Positions 8,638 to 16,097 of a stretch of 40,485 nt of DNA are shown here, piece by piece. The notes below the pieces were generated by a model that saw nothing but the letters and a program-made list of their open reading frames with translations, did no database searches and had not been told where the DNA came from. The DNA comes from an uncultured Verrucomicrobiales bacterium. GTDB taxonomy: Bacteria; Verrucomicrobiota; Verrucomicrobiia; Verrucomicrobiales; DEV007. Position numbers and translations under genes: made by a program. Position 1 is the stretch's first letter; every line of letters starts with the position of its first letter. Where the stretch lies: contig CAJXQE010000015.1 of NCBI GenBank assembly GCA_913058215.1, positions 1 to 40,485 of the forward strand, given 5' to 3'.

Positions 8638-10187
8638 ACTGGAAAACGACATTTCATCTTGTCAGGACAGAGCTGCATCGAAATCTCTGGATCATTGTAG
8701 CTCTTTTGGGGGTTGCTCTGTTTGTGCCCGACTTATTTCTGGGCGGCCTTGTTGCCGGACTTCTCGTGGCGCGCATCGCTCAGGGTGATCATCTCACCCG
8801 CCCTACTGCTCATTGGAAATCCCGCCCGGTATCGATGTCCTCCTGGGCTGTCTCCCGGGTCTTGCTTCTCTTCTTTCTGATCCTGCTTCCCGTCACGATT
8901 CAACAGGGCTGGAATTTTCATGACAGAGGGTTCGATTATGGCGCGACGAGTTGGGCGATGATCGAGGTAGCGATGATCACAGCCGTATTTGTCAGCGTGA
9001 TTTTTGCACTGGCGACCGCCGCATCGAACTGGGTCCCTTTAGCATTCCTCCTCGCGGCCGTATTCACCTACGGAGCCGTTGTCGGGATGATCGTAGCAGA
9101 CGGGCTGGAATTCTCCGCAGGAGAACCGCATGGAATGCGCTCGTTCTATACGACTGCCTCATTTCAGCCAAGGCCATCTGTGTGGTGGGTTTTTTGGTTA
9201 GGGTCGGTAGGAATGTCCTTGTTAGTAATCATAATTCACTGGAGTTTAAGGCGAAGGGTATTGACCCACCTGTTTCTCGGAGTGGGCGTAGCCGCATTCA
9301 TTGTTGGGGCAATGTGGGCAGAATCGACGTCCCATCGAGTTGTTATCCAAAGCGCCCCCGAAGAAGCTTCTTTAAAAGAATTCCCGAAAGCCGGGAATCC
9401 CGGAACCCATCAGAAAGTGTATCAGTCCATTGGAATTCAAGGCCTGGCCGAAGGGCAGTTTGTTGAGGTGAAAACGATCCGCGCAAAGGGTGAAAAAGAT
9501 CACTACGAAAATCGCCTCAAGCAGCCCCGTGACAAAGCGGAAATTGAAGACAGGTTTCAGGGAAAAAAGGCTTTGGTGCGGCTTCTCCCCGGGAGCCACC
9601 GGATTCTTTCACTTCATGAAAGTTTCTCTGATCTTGTCAGTGCTAATCTGAAACTGAAAATCTTTGATACCTTCCAGGACCCTTCGATTAATCACGTGGG
9701 TTTGGGAGGGGAGGTGTTTCAATGGGTGGAGCTGGGAACCGTTCCGATTGCGGCGAATAGCACTTCTCTAAAGAATGATCTCTTTTGCAAAGTGGTGCGG
9801 GGTCCGGCGGTTCCAGAGGGCACCGGGGTCCAATCGTATCGGCTTATATTGAGGCAGCCCACTCTGACGCTTTCCCCGAATCCGACCGAGAATGCCATCA
9901 CCAGCGGATGGCAAGGGGTCAGTCGAATCGCCGTCGTTGCCTCCCACGAGGACTTGAAAGAGACACTGATCCTCAGCGTTCAGGTCGGATCGTTCGGGAC
10001 GAGTGACACAAGCTTCGGGCTCGATAAATCGGTCGACATCGATGTGAAGATTCTGGAGAACCCGAATTGGAAAATTCTCTGGCCGGAAGGGAATCCCACC
10101 GAACAATGGATCGAGGGTGCTGAATTTCGAATATACGGGCAGGAGTATCTGGGACAGCTCGAAGCGGAACTTGACCTGATGCGGTAG
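8634..10187 (+). CDS. Second ABC-associated membrane protein of the GntR operon
   Basis: This 517-residue protein has six or so membrane helices within the first 230 residues, including LWIIVALLGVALFVPDLFLGGL, VLLLFFLILLPVTI and LFLGVGVAAFIVGAMWA. A soluble region of about 290 residues follows, mainly beta-type in appearance. The plan (membrane permease-like N-terminus, large outer domain) repeats that of the preceding gene, although the sequences are not obviously alike. It overlaps that gene by 4 bases and ends the operon; the next 366 bases hold a repeat. It is probably the second transmembrane half of the transporter. I do not recognise the C-terminal domain. Confidence 0.72.
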   Translation: MNWKTTFHLVRTELHRNLWIIVALLGVALFVPDLFLGGLVAGLLVARIAQGDHLTRPTAHWKSRPVSMSSWAVSRVLLLFFLILLPVTIQQGWNFHDRGFDYGATSWAMIEVAMITAVFVSVIFALATAASNWVPLAFLLAAVFTYGAVVGMIVADGLEFSAGEPHGMRSFYTTASFQPRPSVWWVFWLGSVGMSLLVIIIHWSLRRRVLTHLFLGVGVAAFIVGAMWAESTSHRVVIQSAPEEASLKEFPKAGNPGTHQKVYQSIGIQGLAEGQFVEVKTIRAKGEKDHYENRLKQPRDKAEIEDRFQGKKALVRLLPGSHRILSLHESFSDLVSANLKLKIFDTFQDPSINHVGLGGEVFQWVELGTVPIAANSTSLKNDLFCKVVRGPAVPEGTGVQSYRLILRQPTLTLSPNPTENAITSGWQGVSRIAVVASHEDLKETLILSVQVGSFGTSDTSFGLDKSVDIDVKILENPNWKILWPEGNPTEQWIEGAEFRIYGQEYLGQLEAELDLMR

Positions 10188-10553
10188 ATTCAAACAGTCA
10201 GTCAAAAACGGCGGTCCAAAGGACCCATTCGAAAAAAGCGATCGACCACCCACTGTAGGCCGGGCGCTCCGCCTGGCGGTGAAATCCTCCTGCGACAGCA
10301 GCTCGATTACACTCTGTAGCGGAGCGTGAAAAACCTTCTAAGAATCTCACCCCGCGGTGCGGCTAAGGATCAAAGGCAAGCGGAGCGCTCGCCCTACAGC
10401 TTCAAGATTTTAGTCAACCGGGAATTGGCTTGTCGTAATTCAGTGTGAATCGCGCTTTGTCGCTCCCGCTTTAAAAAATTCGCAATCAGAAATGGGTTTT
10501 CATCGATTCCCTTCTTGAGATAGACTCTCTACTGATACGAACTTCTGTATTTT
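10188..10553. other. Non-coding gap before the caspase-like gene
   Basis: This gap of 366 bases holds one repeat copy (10254-10398) and otherwise no recognisable gene. The last 60 bases are AT-richer and should contain the promoter of the caspase-like gene. No convincing -35/-10 pair and no Shine-Dalgarno sequence ahead of the ATG at 10554 could be picked out. No terminator with a T-run was seen after the upstream operon. Confidence 0.6.
10254..10398 (+). repeat. 145-base repeat with inverted ends, copy 1
   Basis: The copy begins TGTAGGCCGGGCGCTCCGCC and ends AGCGGAGCGCTCGCCCTACA. The ends are imperfect inverted repeats of each other, and TGTAGG/CCTACA are the exact tips. A second copy of exactly the same length lies at 12751-12895 in the same orientation. 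Both share the ends, an internal AGCAGCTCGA near base 45 and a CACCCCGC segment near base 94-100, while the rest differs. This is the structure of a REP/MITE-like non-autonomous element. No transposase gene and no clear target-site duplication were seen. Confidence 0.8.
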
Positions 10554-12563
10554 ATGAACCGATTTTTCCGAAAACTTGTCTTCGCCGCGCTGGCTGCGGG
10601 TTTGGTATCCCTGGCACCGGCAGCCGATCGCGTCGCTCTAGTCATTGGCAATAATGAATACCCGGAGGACAGCAACTTTCACGCGCTCAACAATTGTGTG
10701 AATGACGCCAGGCTGCTCGCGAAGACGCTGAAGGAAGTTGGTTTTGAAGTGACCATCCTTACCGACGCGAGCTTCTCGGAGATGGATGAAGCGCTCCTCA
10801 AGTTCGAGGGCGATATCCCCGAGGGCGGAACGGCCCTCGTCTACTTCGCCGGACACGGGATCGAATACCAGGGGCAGAATTACCTGATGGGTTCGAATGC
10901 GAAATTGAAGGCCCGCAGCCGACTCGGGGAGGAAGCCCTCAAGGCGGATACCTTTGCAGCCGCGCTGGTGCAGGCTGGGGCGAAAAGCAGTTTCCTCCTC
11001 CTCGATTGCTGTCGGGAAATGCCGACGAGCGCGGAATGGGCGGGCCGGGGACAGAAGAAGTTCGGTCTCGCCGATATTTCGATCAGTGGCGATGTCGTCA
11101 TTGGGATGGCGGCCGCCCCGGGGCGGCAGGCACTCGAGCCAAATGAAGCGGGCGGGAACAGTCCTTATGCCCTGGCATTGGCGAAATGGATTCCTTCCGG
11201 GCTGAAGCATACGGATCTTTTCGATGAAGTCCGCCGCGAAGTCGACGGGATGACCAAGGGGCAGCAGCGGACCTGGGAGAACGGGAGCTTTCTCAATCCC
11301 TTCTATTTTGCGGAAAAGGCCGAGGCGAAGCCGAAGGTGGATGCGCCAATGACGAAGAAACTCGCGGAAATGAAAGCGCAGTTCGAAGCGGAGTTGGAGC
11401 GCGTCCGGCTAGAGAAAGAAGCCGCCGAGAAGGCGCTTGTGGCAAAGGCGGATACGATGAAAAAGACCGCGCCTTCAAAAGCGCCAATAGCCCCTTTTGG
11501 CAAGGCAGACCTATCCGATGGTCTGGAAATGGAGGGGTTTAATCAGTTCCTTATTGAAATATTGTCCGCCGAAAAAGAAGCAAGGAAGAATAAGCAGTCG
11601 GGTGAGACGGAATCTGCCTTCAGCATTTTAACGGACGCGGAACTGGACGAAAAGATTGCGGCCCTGAAGGCTGAGGCAGAATCTGCCGACCACGGGAGCG
11701 CAATGAAGAAAAAGGAGCCTTCTACTACGCCGTCGATGGGACTGGACAAGATTTTCTCAGCGAGCCGTGGAATAGAAGGAAAGAAAGCCGGGGAAGAGCG
11801 GGAATTCGGAGGGATGGATTTCGTGTGGTGTCCGCCAGGCGAATTTTTGATGGGAAGTCCGGAAAGTGAAGAAGGCCGAGAAGATGACGAGAAGCAGCAT
11901 CGGGTCACCTTGACGAAGGGCTTCTGGATGGCGAAGACGGAATGCACTCAGGGACAGTGGGAGAGTTTGATGGGTACTGATGTGACAGCGCAGAAAGCCA
12001 AAGGAAACTATTTGGATGAAGTGAACGGGGAAGGTTCGTCGCATCCCATGTATTTCGTTAGTTGGGAGGATTGCCAGGAGTGGCTGAAGAAGATGAATGC
12101 GAAGGCCCCCCTTCCGAAAGGCTGGAAATGGGTGTTGCCGAGTGAAGCGCAGTGGGAGTATGCGTGCCGGGCGGGGACGGAGACGGTGTTTTCCCATGGG
12201 AATTCGCTAAGCAGCAAGCAGGCGAATTTTAATGGGAGTTATTCCAATGGCGGCGCGGCTGAGGGGCCGTATTTGGAGAAGACTGCAGATGTTGGAAGCT
12301 ATGCCGCGAACGACTGGGGCCTACTGGATATGCATGGAAACGTTTGGGAATGGTGTTCGGATTGGTATAGCGAGGATTATTACTCTGATGGGCACAGTGA
12401 TCCCACAGGTTCCGCGACGGGCTCAAACCGCGTGTTCCGTGGCGGCAGTTGGTACCACGACGCGCAGTACTGCCGCGCTGCCGATCGCTTCGGGTTCACG
12501 CCTGAGGGCCGGCTCAATTACCTGGGCTTCCGGGTGTGCCTCAGTTCCCTACCAGCCAGATAG
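10554..12563 (+). CDS. Secreted caspase-like (peptidase C14) protein with C-terminal FGE/C-type-lectin-fold domain
   Basis: The 669-residue protein starts with a signal peptide (about residues 1-23, LVFAALAAGLVSLAPAA). A caspase-like domain spans about 25-255, with the catalytic His in VYFAGHGIEYQG and Cys in FLLLDCCREM. A charged, probably coiled-coil linker covers about 262-300, followed by a low-complexity linker. An FGE-sulfatase/C-type-lectin-fold domain runs from about 417 (GGMDFVWCPPGEFLMGS) to GFRVCLSS at the end. The two redox cysteines of true formylglycine-generating enzymes are not in their usual place, so it is unlikely to mature sulfatases. Residues 629-660 look like a diversified ligand-binding surface (see separate entry). 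Caspase plus FGE-fold proteins are known as target proteins of diversity-generating retroelements and as parts of bacterial conflict systems. Here the protein is probably exported. It stands alone between two repeat copies. Confidence 0.85.
   Translation: MNRFFRKLVFAALAAGLVSLAPAADRVALVIGNNEYPEDSNFHALNNCVNDARLLAKTLKEVGFEVTILTDASFSEMDEALLKFEGDIPEGGTALVYFAGHGIEYQGQNYLMGSNAKLKARSRLGEEALKADTFAAALVQAGAKSSFLLLDCCREMPTSAEWAGRGQKKFGLADISISGDVVIGMAAAPGRQALEPNEAGGNSPYALALAKWIPSGLKHTDLFDEVRREVDGMTKGQQRTWENGSFLNPFYFAEKAEAKPKVDAPMTKKLAEMKAQFEAELERVRLEKEAAEKALVAKADTMKKTAPSKAPIAPFGKADLSDGLEMEGFNQFLIEILSAEKEARKNKQSGETESAFSILTDAELDEKIAALKAEAESADHGSAMKKKEPSTTPSMGLDKIFSASRGIEGKKAGEEREFGGMDFVWCPPGEFLMGSPESEEGREDDEKQHRVTLTKGFWMAKTECTQGQWESLMGTDVTAQKAKGNYLDEVNGEGSSHPMYFVSWEDCQEWLKKMNAKAPLPKGWKWVLPSEAQWEYACRAGTETVFSHGNSLSSKQANFNGSYSNGGAAEGPYLEKTADVGSYAANDWGLLDMHGNVWEWCSDWYSEDYYSDGHSDPTGSATGSNRVFRGGSWYHDAQYCRAADRFGFTPEGRLNYLGFRVCLSSLPAR
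12438..12533 (+). other. Candidate diversity-generating-retroelement variable region (3' end of caspase/FGE gene)
   Basis: Codons 629-660 encode RGGSW-YHD-AQ-Y-CRAA-D-R-FGFT-P-EG-R-LNY-LGFR. Known retroelement target proteins have template repeats in which asparagine (AAC) codons occupy the positions filled here by YHD, Y, D, FGFT, EG and LNY. Many codons there (TAC, CAC, GAC, TAC, TTC, TTC, CTC, TAC) differ from AAC only in the first two bases, as adenine mutagenesis would leave them. The stretch is visibly GC-richer than the preceding 200 bases of the gene. No reverse transcriptase or template repeat is in this window, so a template would have to act from elsewhere. An ordinary FGE-fold C-terminus is the alternative. 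Confidence 0.4.
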
Positions 12564-12596
12564 GCGGGACGCCGCGAGTCCTGAGCGGAGCAATAA

Positions 12597-12612
12597 AGAG
12601 GCTTGGGCCTCT
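12597..12612 (+). terminator. Hairpin 34 bases after the caspase/FGE gene
   Basis: AGAGGC and GCCTCT form a perfect 6-base stem around a TTGG loop. No T-run follows, so it is a poor intrinsic terminator. A short hairpin at this distance after a variable region is also a feature of diversity-generating retroelement targets, where it assists retrohoming. Either reading is tentative. Confidence 0.35.
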
Positions 12613-12750
12613 GCGGAGCAGGGAAAGAAGTTGGAATTCGAAACCGGGCGAAAAGGAGGCGGGGCTATTTGCTTCCCCCATCAATTTTCGGATGAAACCG
12701 CCGTGAGAATGTCGAATTCAAGGGGGGCTCCTTTCCCTTCTCTACCCCGC

Positions 12751-12895
12751 TGTAGGTCGGGCGCTTCGCCTGACCTTGAAAAACACTGCGCCAGCAGCTC
12801 GAAATAATCTCCCGGGATCGAGTGCCGAAACCATCGAAAATTTCACCCCGCTACGCGGGTAGGAAAACAAAGGCAAGCGAAGCGCTCGCCCTACA
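12751..12895 (+). repeat. 145-base repeat with inverted ends, copy 2
   Basis: It begins TGTAGGTCGGGCGCTTCGCC and ends AGCGAAGCGCTCGCCCTACA, the same length and orientation as copy 1 at 10254-10398. The last 26 bases of the two copies differ at one position (AGCGAAGCG against AGCGGAGCG). Together they bracket the caspase/FGE gene as direct repeats 2352 bases apart. The right end lies 33 bases from the prfA stop. Confidence 0.8.
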
Positions 12896-12928
12896 AGATA
12901 GGGGATTGATTTCGTCGAGGAAAACCCC

Positions 12929-14008
12929 TCAAACACTCGCTTCCAACTCGGCCATGCGGTCTTCCATTTCCGAAGTTTGCAGGGTGTCGATCGTTTCCTC
13001 CAAATCGCCGGCGATGACCTGATCGAGATTGTACAAGGTCATGTTGACCCGATGATCGGTGAGTCGGTTCTGAGGGAAATTGTAGGTGCGAATTTTTTCC
13101 TCACGACCACCCGAGCCGATCAAATTCTTCCGGTGAGCGGAATATTTTTCGGCTTCCTCGCGAATTTTTGCTTCGAGCAATTTCGCCCGCAAAATCTGCA
13201 GCGCCTTCTCTTTATTCTTACCCTGGCTCCGACCGTCCTGACATTTTACCATGATCCCTGTTGGAAGGTGGGTGATCTGAACCGCGGAATCGGTCGTATT
13301 GACGTGCTGACCTCCTGGACCACCGGCGCGGGTGGCCTGAATGTGAAGCTCATCGGGTTTCAATTCCACGTCGACTTCCTCCGCCTCGGGAAGAACGGCA
13401 ACGGTGGCGGTTGAGGTATGAATTCGCCCCTGGGTCTCGGTGTTGGGAACCCGCTGGACCCGGTGCACTCCGCTTTCGTATTTCAAAAAACGGAACACTT
13501 CCTCACCCGAAACTTTGAAAACGACTTCCTTATAGCCACCCACATCCGAAGAGCTGACATCGATGGATTCAGTTCTCCATCCGCGACTTTCGGAATAGCG
13601 CTGGTACATTCGATAAAGGTCTCCCGCGAAAAGAGAGGCTTCATCTCCTCCGGTTCCGGCGCGGATCTCGACAATGGCATCGCGGTCTTCTGTAGGATCG
13701 TGCGGCAGCAGGGCATATTGAACCTGACTCTCGAGTTCGAGGATTCGCTTTTCCAAAGTAGGAATCTCCTCGGCCGCCATTTCCGCCATCTCTACATCGT
13801 CAGATCTGGACAGTTCGCGGTTTTCTTCCAGATTCTCCCGGGATTTTGTCAATTCGTCCCAGTCATCGAGTAGAGAGTTGGTTCGGTTGTACTCCCGCGA
13901 GGTGTCGGCAGCAGCCCGTTGATCGTCGTAGAACCCGTCCTGCGCCATGATTCCTTCGAGTTCGGGAATCCGGAGACGTTTCTTTTCAATGAGAGGTGCG
14001 TAGTCCAA
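12929..14008 (-). CDS. prfA: Peptide chain release factor 1
   Basis: The 359 residues match the usual RF1 length (about 360). The catalytic GGQ loop is present in ATRAGGPGGQHVNTTDSAVQ, and the codon-recognition region reads HRVQRVPNTETQGRIHTS, with PNT at the PxT tripeptide position that marks RF1 rather than RF2. RF1 releases finished chains at UAA and UAG stop codons on the ribosome. The frame begins with TTG at 14008; no ATG lies at a suitable place, and the N-terminal sequence from there looks complete. The order rpmE then prfA is common in bacteria. The methyltransferase gene prmC, which often follows prfA, is absent here. Confidence 0.97.
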   Translation of the reverse strand: MDYAPLIEKKRLRIPELEGIMAQDGFYDDQRAAADTSREYNRTNSLLDDWDELTKSRENLEENRELSRSDDVEMAEMAAEEIPTLEKRILELESQVQYALLPHDPTEDRDAIVEIRAGTGGDEASLFAGDLYRMYQRYSESRGWRTESIDVSSSDVGGYKEVVFKVSGEEVFRFLKYESGVHRVQRVPNTETQGRIHTSTATVAVLPEAEEVDVELKPDELHIQATRAGGPGGQHVNTTDSAVQITHLPTGIMVKCQDGRSQGKNKEKALQILRAKLLEAKIREEAEKYSAHRKNLIGSGGREEKIRTYNFPQNRLTDHRVNMTLYNLDQVIAGDLEETIDTLQTSEMEDRMAELEASV

Positions 14009-14230
14009 AATGGTCTTTCAGTTAGCTGGGGTTTTGATCAAAATTTCAGAAGTTCTACCGTGAATTCCACAAATCAGCTGACAGCGGAAGAGTTTGGATC
14101 CGTGGAAATCGTATTCCTTCCTTCTTCATCCGTGTTGAATGATCCATTGTCTATGGGATTTTGCACGGATGAAACGTGGATTGGAATGAATTCCTCGGAT
14201 GCTTCGAAGGGGAAAGTGGCCAAAATGACC

Positions 14231-14274
14231 AATAAAAAACGGTGAAGACACCCGCAAAGGTATCGTCACCGTTT
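14231..14274 (-). terminator. Rho-independent terminator after rpmE
   Basis: On the minus strand, AAACGGTGA (14266-14274) pairs with TCACCGTTT (14237-14245), and the inner segments GATACC and GGTGTC can also pair with one wobble. A T-rich run (TTTTTTATT) follows immediately. It starts 22 bases after the rpmE stop, so prfA, further on, probably has its own promoter in 14009-14230. Confidence 0.8.
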
Positions 14275-14296
14275 CGATTAAAAGAAGCTGAAGCAG

Positions 14297-14539
14297 CTAG
14301 TTGAGATCGGACAACTTGGGCTTTTTCTTGCGAGGTCCTGTTCCGTCGCCGAAGCGCTTCTGGAATTTGTCCACCCGACCGGCGGTATCGACAAAACGTT
14401 GTTCTCCAGTAAAGAAGGGGTGACAGGCTGAGCAGATACCAATGTGCATGTCAGGGACTGTGGAACGGGTCTGAATGACGTTTCCGCAGTTGCACTGAAT
14501 GGTGGACTCTTTGTATTCCGGATGGATTTCCGCTTTCAT
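14297..14539 (-). CDS. rpmE: 50S ribosomal protein L31
   Basis: Starting at the ATG at 14539 the protein has 80 residues: [20 protein letters not shown], then [25 protein letters not shown]. The two cysteine pairs (CNC and CSAC) are the zinc ligands of the C+ (zinc-containing) type of L31. A longer frame upstream is not L31-like and would start before the promoter. A short basic tail (GPRKKKPK) extends beyond the usual length of about 70. L31 sits on the large subunit near the central protuberance. The gene has a recognisable promoter upstream and a terminator downstream, so it is a single-gene unit ahead of prfA. Confidence 0.95.
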   Translation of the reverse strand: MKAEIHPEYKESTIQCNCGNVIQTRSTVPDMHIGICSACHPFFTGEQRFVDTAGRVDKFQKRFGDGTGPRKKKPKLSDLN

Positions 14540-14569
14540 AAATTCGTGTTTTTTGAGCAGGGAGCGGAC

Positions 14570-14596
14570 ATTATACGCGAAGAGGCGTGGGATCAA
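14570..14596 (-). promoter_or_regulatory. Sigma-70-type promoter of rpmE
   Basis: On the minus strand a perfect TATAAT (14570-14575) is preceded by TTGATC (14591-14596), 15 bases apart. The -10 box lies 30 bases before the rpmE ATG, giving a short leader of roughly 24 bases. The exact -10 hexamer is the main support; the spacer is shorter than ideal. Confidence 0.55.
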
Positions 14597-14687
14597 GGGG
14601 AATTGTTGCCGGTTTCTCCTTCGTTTTTCTCGCGGATACCCCGCCTTTCCTGCTTGCAGTTTTCAGCGATTCAAAGAGGATTTCTCC

Positions 14688-15341
14688 GTGATTCATCGGT
14701 ATGACAGCAGCACTAGGCCTCCTTCCCTGGTTTCGTCGGGTGCCATTCTGATCATTGCCAATCTGGTTCCGCTGGTCGGGGCGGTTTGGTTTGGCTGGGA
14801 TGTATTCGACATCGTTTTGACCTACTGGTTCGAGAATCTGGTCATCGGATTCATCACCATCCTTCGAATTGCCACCGTCAGAAAAAGGGAAGGGGCCGAC
14901 AGCATCCTTTTTCGGAAAATTCTGATGATCCCGTTTTTCATGATCCACTACGGAGGGTTTTGCATCGGGCATGGAGCTTTCATTGGGCATATGTTGGGAA
15001 GAGAACGTGAGGTCTCCCCGGAAGACCTTGATTCGGGCGGCGGAATGGGGCTTTGGGTTGCGGTGCTTGCTCTGTTTATCAGTCATCTCTTTTCTTTCTT
15101 CCGGAATTACATCGGCCGGGGTGAATTCAAGAGAGCGATTCTGGAGTTTCAGATGTTTGCGCCCTACCCGCGGATTGTGGTGCTCCACCTCGCGATTATG
15201 TTCGGGGCGATGGCCGCAGAGCGGGCGGGAGAAACGACCACGCTCCTTGTGAGCCTGGTGATTGGGAAAATCATCATCGACCTCGGGATACATTTGCTCG
15301 CCCACCTCAAGAATCAGTTTATGGAAATGAAAACATCCTGA
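14688..15341 (+). CDS. Membrane protein (DUF6498-like), first of a tandem pair
   Basis: GTG at 14688 is chosen as the start because AAGAGGA (14674-14680) lies 7 bases before it and the resulting 217 residues match the 219-residue paralogue downstream. A longer upstream frame would run through the rpmE promoter. The protein has four or more membrane helices. Motifs shared with its neighbour include LIIANLVPLVG, FDIVLTYWFENLVIGFI, PFFMIHYGGFCIGHG, SHLFSFFRNYIGRGEFKR and FAPYPRIVVLHLAIMFGA. I recognise it as resembling DUF6498-type integral membrane proteins, whose function is unknown. Conserved His and Asn residues in or near the helices could bind a cofactor or metal, but this is not established. 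Confidence 0.75.
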   Translation: MIHRYDSSTRPPSLVSSGAILIIANLVPLVGAVWFGWDVFDIVLTYWFENLVIGFITILRIATVRKREGADSILFRKILMIPFFMIHYGGFCIGHGAFIGHMLGREREVSPEDLDSGGGMGLWVAVLALFISHLFSFFRNYIGRGEFKRAILEFQMFAPYPRIVVLHLAIMFGAMAAERAGETTTLLVSLVIGKIIIDLGIHLLAHLKNQFMEMKTS

Positions 15342-15385
15342 GCTTTGGCTTGTCGATTTACAAAAAGTAAAGAAATCTGAGATCT

Positions 15386-16045
15386 GTGAAAATTCCTTTG
15401 CCAGCATCCATTCAGGGATCCGTCAAAACTTCGGGAGCCGTCCTCATCGCAGCGAACCTGATTCCGCTCATCGGAGTCTTCGCGTGGGGTTGGAGAATTT
15501 TTGATATCGTCTTTCTCTACTGGTTGGAAAACCTCGTCATCGGCGTTTTGAATGCCGTAAAAATTCTGTCGCTGAAAAATGAAAAGGACGGGGCGCTTCA
15601 GATCGAGAAGTTTATCTTCACTCCTTTTTTCCTCGTCCACTACGGCATCTTCTGTTTTGTGCACGGGAAGTTCGTTTTTGACCTTCTCGGTGAGGGTGAA
15701 AGAATGAGTAATATTCCCGCTCTCCTGGCGACCGGCGGGATCGGAATGGCTTTTGCGGGCTTCATCGTCAGTCATGCCTTTTCCTTTCTGAGCAATTTTA
15801 TCGGAGGCGGGGAATACAAACGAAATGATGTCAGCAAGCAGATGTTTGCCCCCTACGGGCGGGTCGCGGTGCTTCATATCGCGGTGCTGTTCGGTGCGTT
15901 TGTCATCAATGTGATGGGCAGCCCTTTGGTGATGCTTCTGCTTTTGATCGGTGGAAAAATTGCACTCGATCTAAAAATGCATGCGCGCTCCCATCGCAAA
16001 AAAATCGAAGAGGAAGCTGCGGCGGAGATCATCGAGGAAAAATAA
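15386..16045 (+). CDS. Membrane protein (DUF6498-like), second of a tandem pair
   Basis: This 219-residue protein begins with GTG at 15386. It is a clear paralogue of the preceding gene: LIAANLIPLIG, FDIVFLYWLENLVIGVL, PFFLVHYGIFCFVHGKFVF, SHAFSFLSNFIGGGEYKR and FAPYGRVAVLHIAVLFGAF align without gaps of note. The two genes are 44 bases apart, a tandem duplication that has since diverged. The C-terminus ends in a Glu/Ala/Lys-rich cytoplasmic tail. The function is unknown. The next gene, an ECF sigma factor, begins 52 bases on with its own probable promoter, so functional linkage to it is uncertain. Confidence 0.75.
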   Translation: MKIPLPASIQGSVKTSGAVLIAANLIPLIGVFAWGWRIFDIVFLYWLENLVIGVLNAVKILSLKNEKDGALQIEKFIFTPFFLVHYGIFCFVHGKFVFDLLGEGERMSNIPALLATGGIGMAFAGFIVSHAFSFLSNFIGGGEYKRNDVSKQMFAPYGRVAVLHIAVLFGAFVINVMGSPLVMLLLLIGGKIALDLKMHARSHRKKIEEEAAAEIIEEK

Positions 16046-16056
16046 AAATCGCAGAT

Positions 16057-16077
16057 TTTGTCACAAGGGGGTGATCT
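16057..16077 (+). promoter_or_regulatory. Shared motif TTGTCACAA-N5-TGATCTC before the ECF sigma gene
   Basis: The motif lies 20 bases before the ATG of the ECF gene, and an identical spaced motif lies at 23336-23356 before the metalloprotease gene. TGTCACA resembles the -35 element reported for some ECF sigma promoters. The GGGG...CCCC bases in this copy could also pair. Autoregulation by the ECF factor is inferred. Confidence 0.45.
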
Positions 16078-16097
16078 CCCCGCGAATGAGTAAGTGA

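Larger units (their letters stand above)
12564..12928. other. Non-coding gap between the caspase-like gene and prfA
   Basis: These 365 bases hold a small hairpin at 12597-12612 and the second repeat copy at 12751-12895. The rest shows no convincing gene; a frame running through the first half is an alternative-frame extension of the upstream gene. The region serves as the convergent 3' flank of the caspase/FGE gene and of prfA. Confidence 0.6.

Noticed and set aside
10554-12563. The FGE domain as maturase for the sulfatase at 21349
   Set aside because: The two active-site cysteines of formylglycine-generating enzymes are not at their usual place near the C-terminus, the domain is fused to a caspase-like domain, and the two genes are 9 kb apart in different units.
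12232-12807. Long plus-strand frame overlapping the end of the caspase/FGE gene
   Set aside because: It runs in another frame of a well-supported FGE-fold domain, is Arg/Ala-rich without any motif, and extends into the second repeat copy. It is a by-product of the GC-rich 3' end.
13919-14245. Small plus-strand frame across the prfA start and the prfA-rpmE gap
   Set aside because: Half of it lies antisense to prfA, no ribosome site precedes it, and its end lies in the rpmE terminator hairpin. Nothing in its sequence is recognisable.
14499-14687. Longer N-terminus for the first DUF6498-like protein
   Set aside because: It would start within rpmE and cross the rpmE promoter, has no match in the paralogue, and a good AAGAGGA site precedes GTG 14688.
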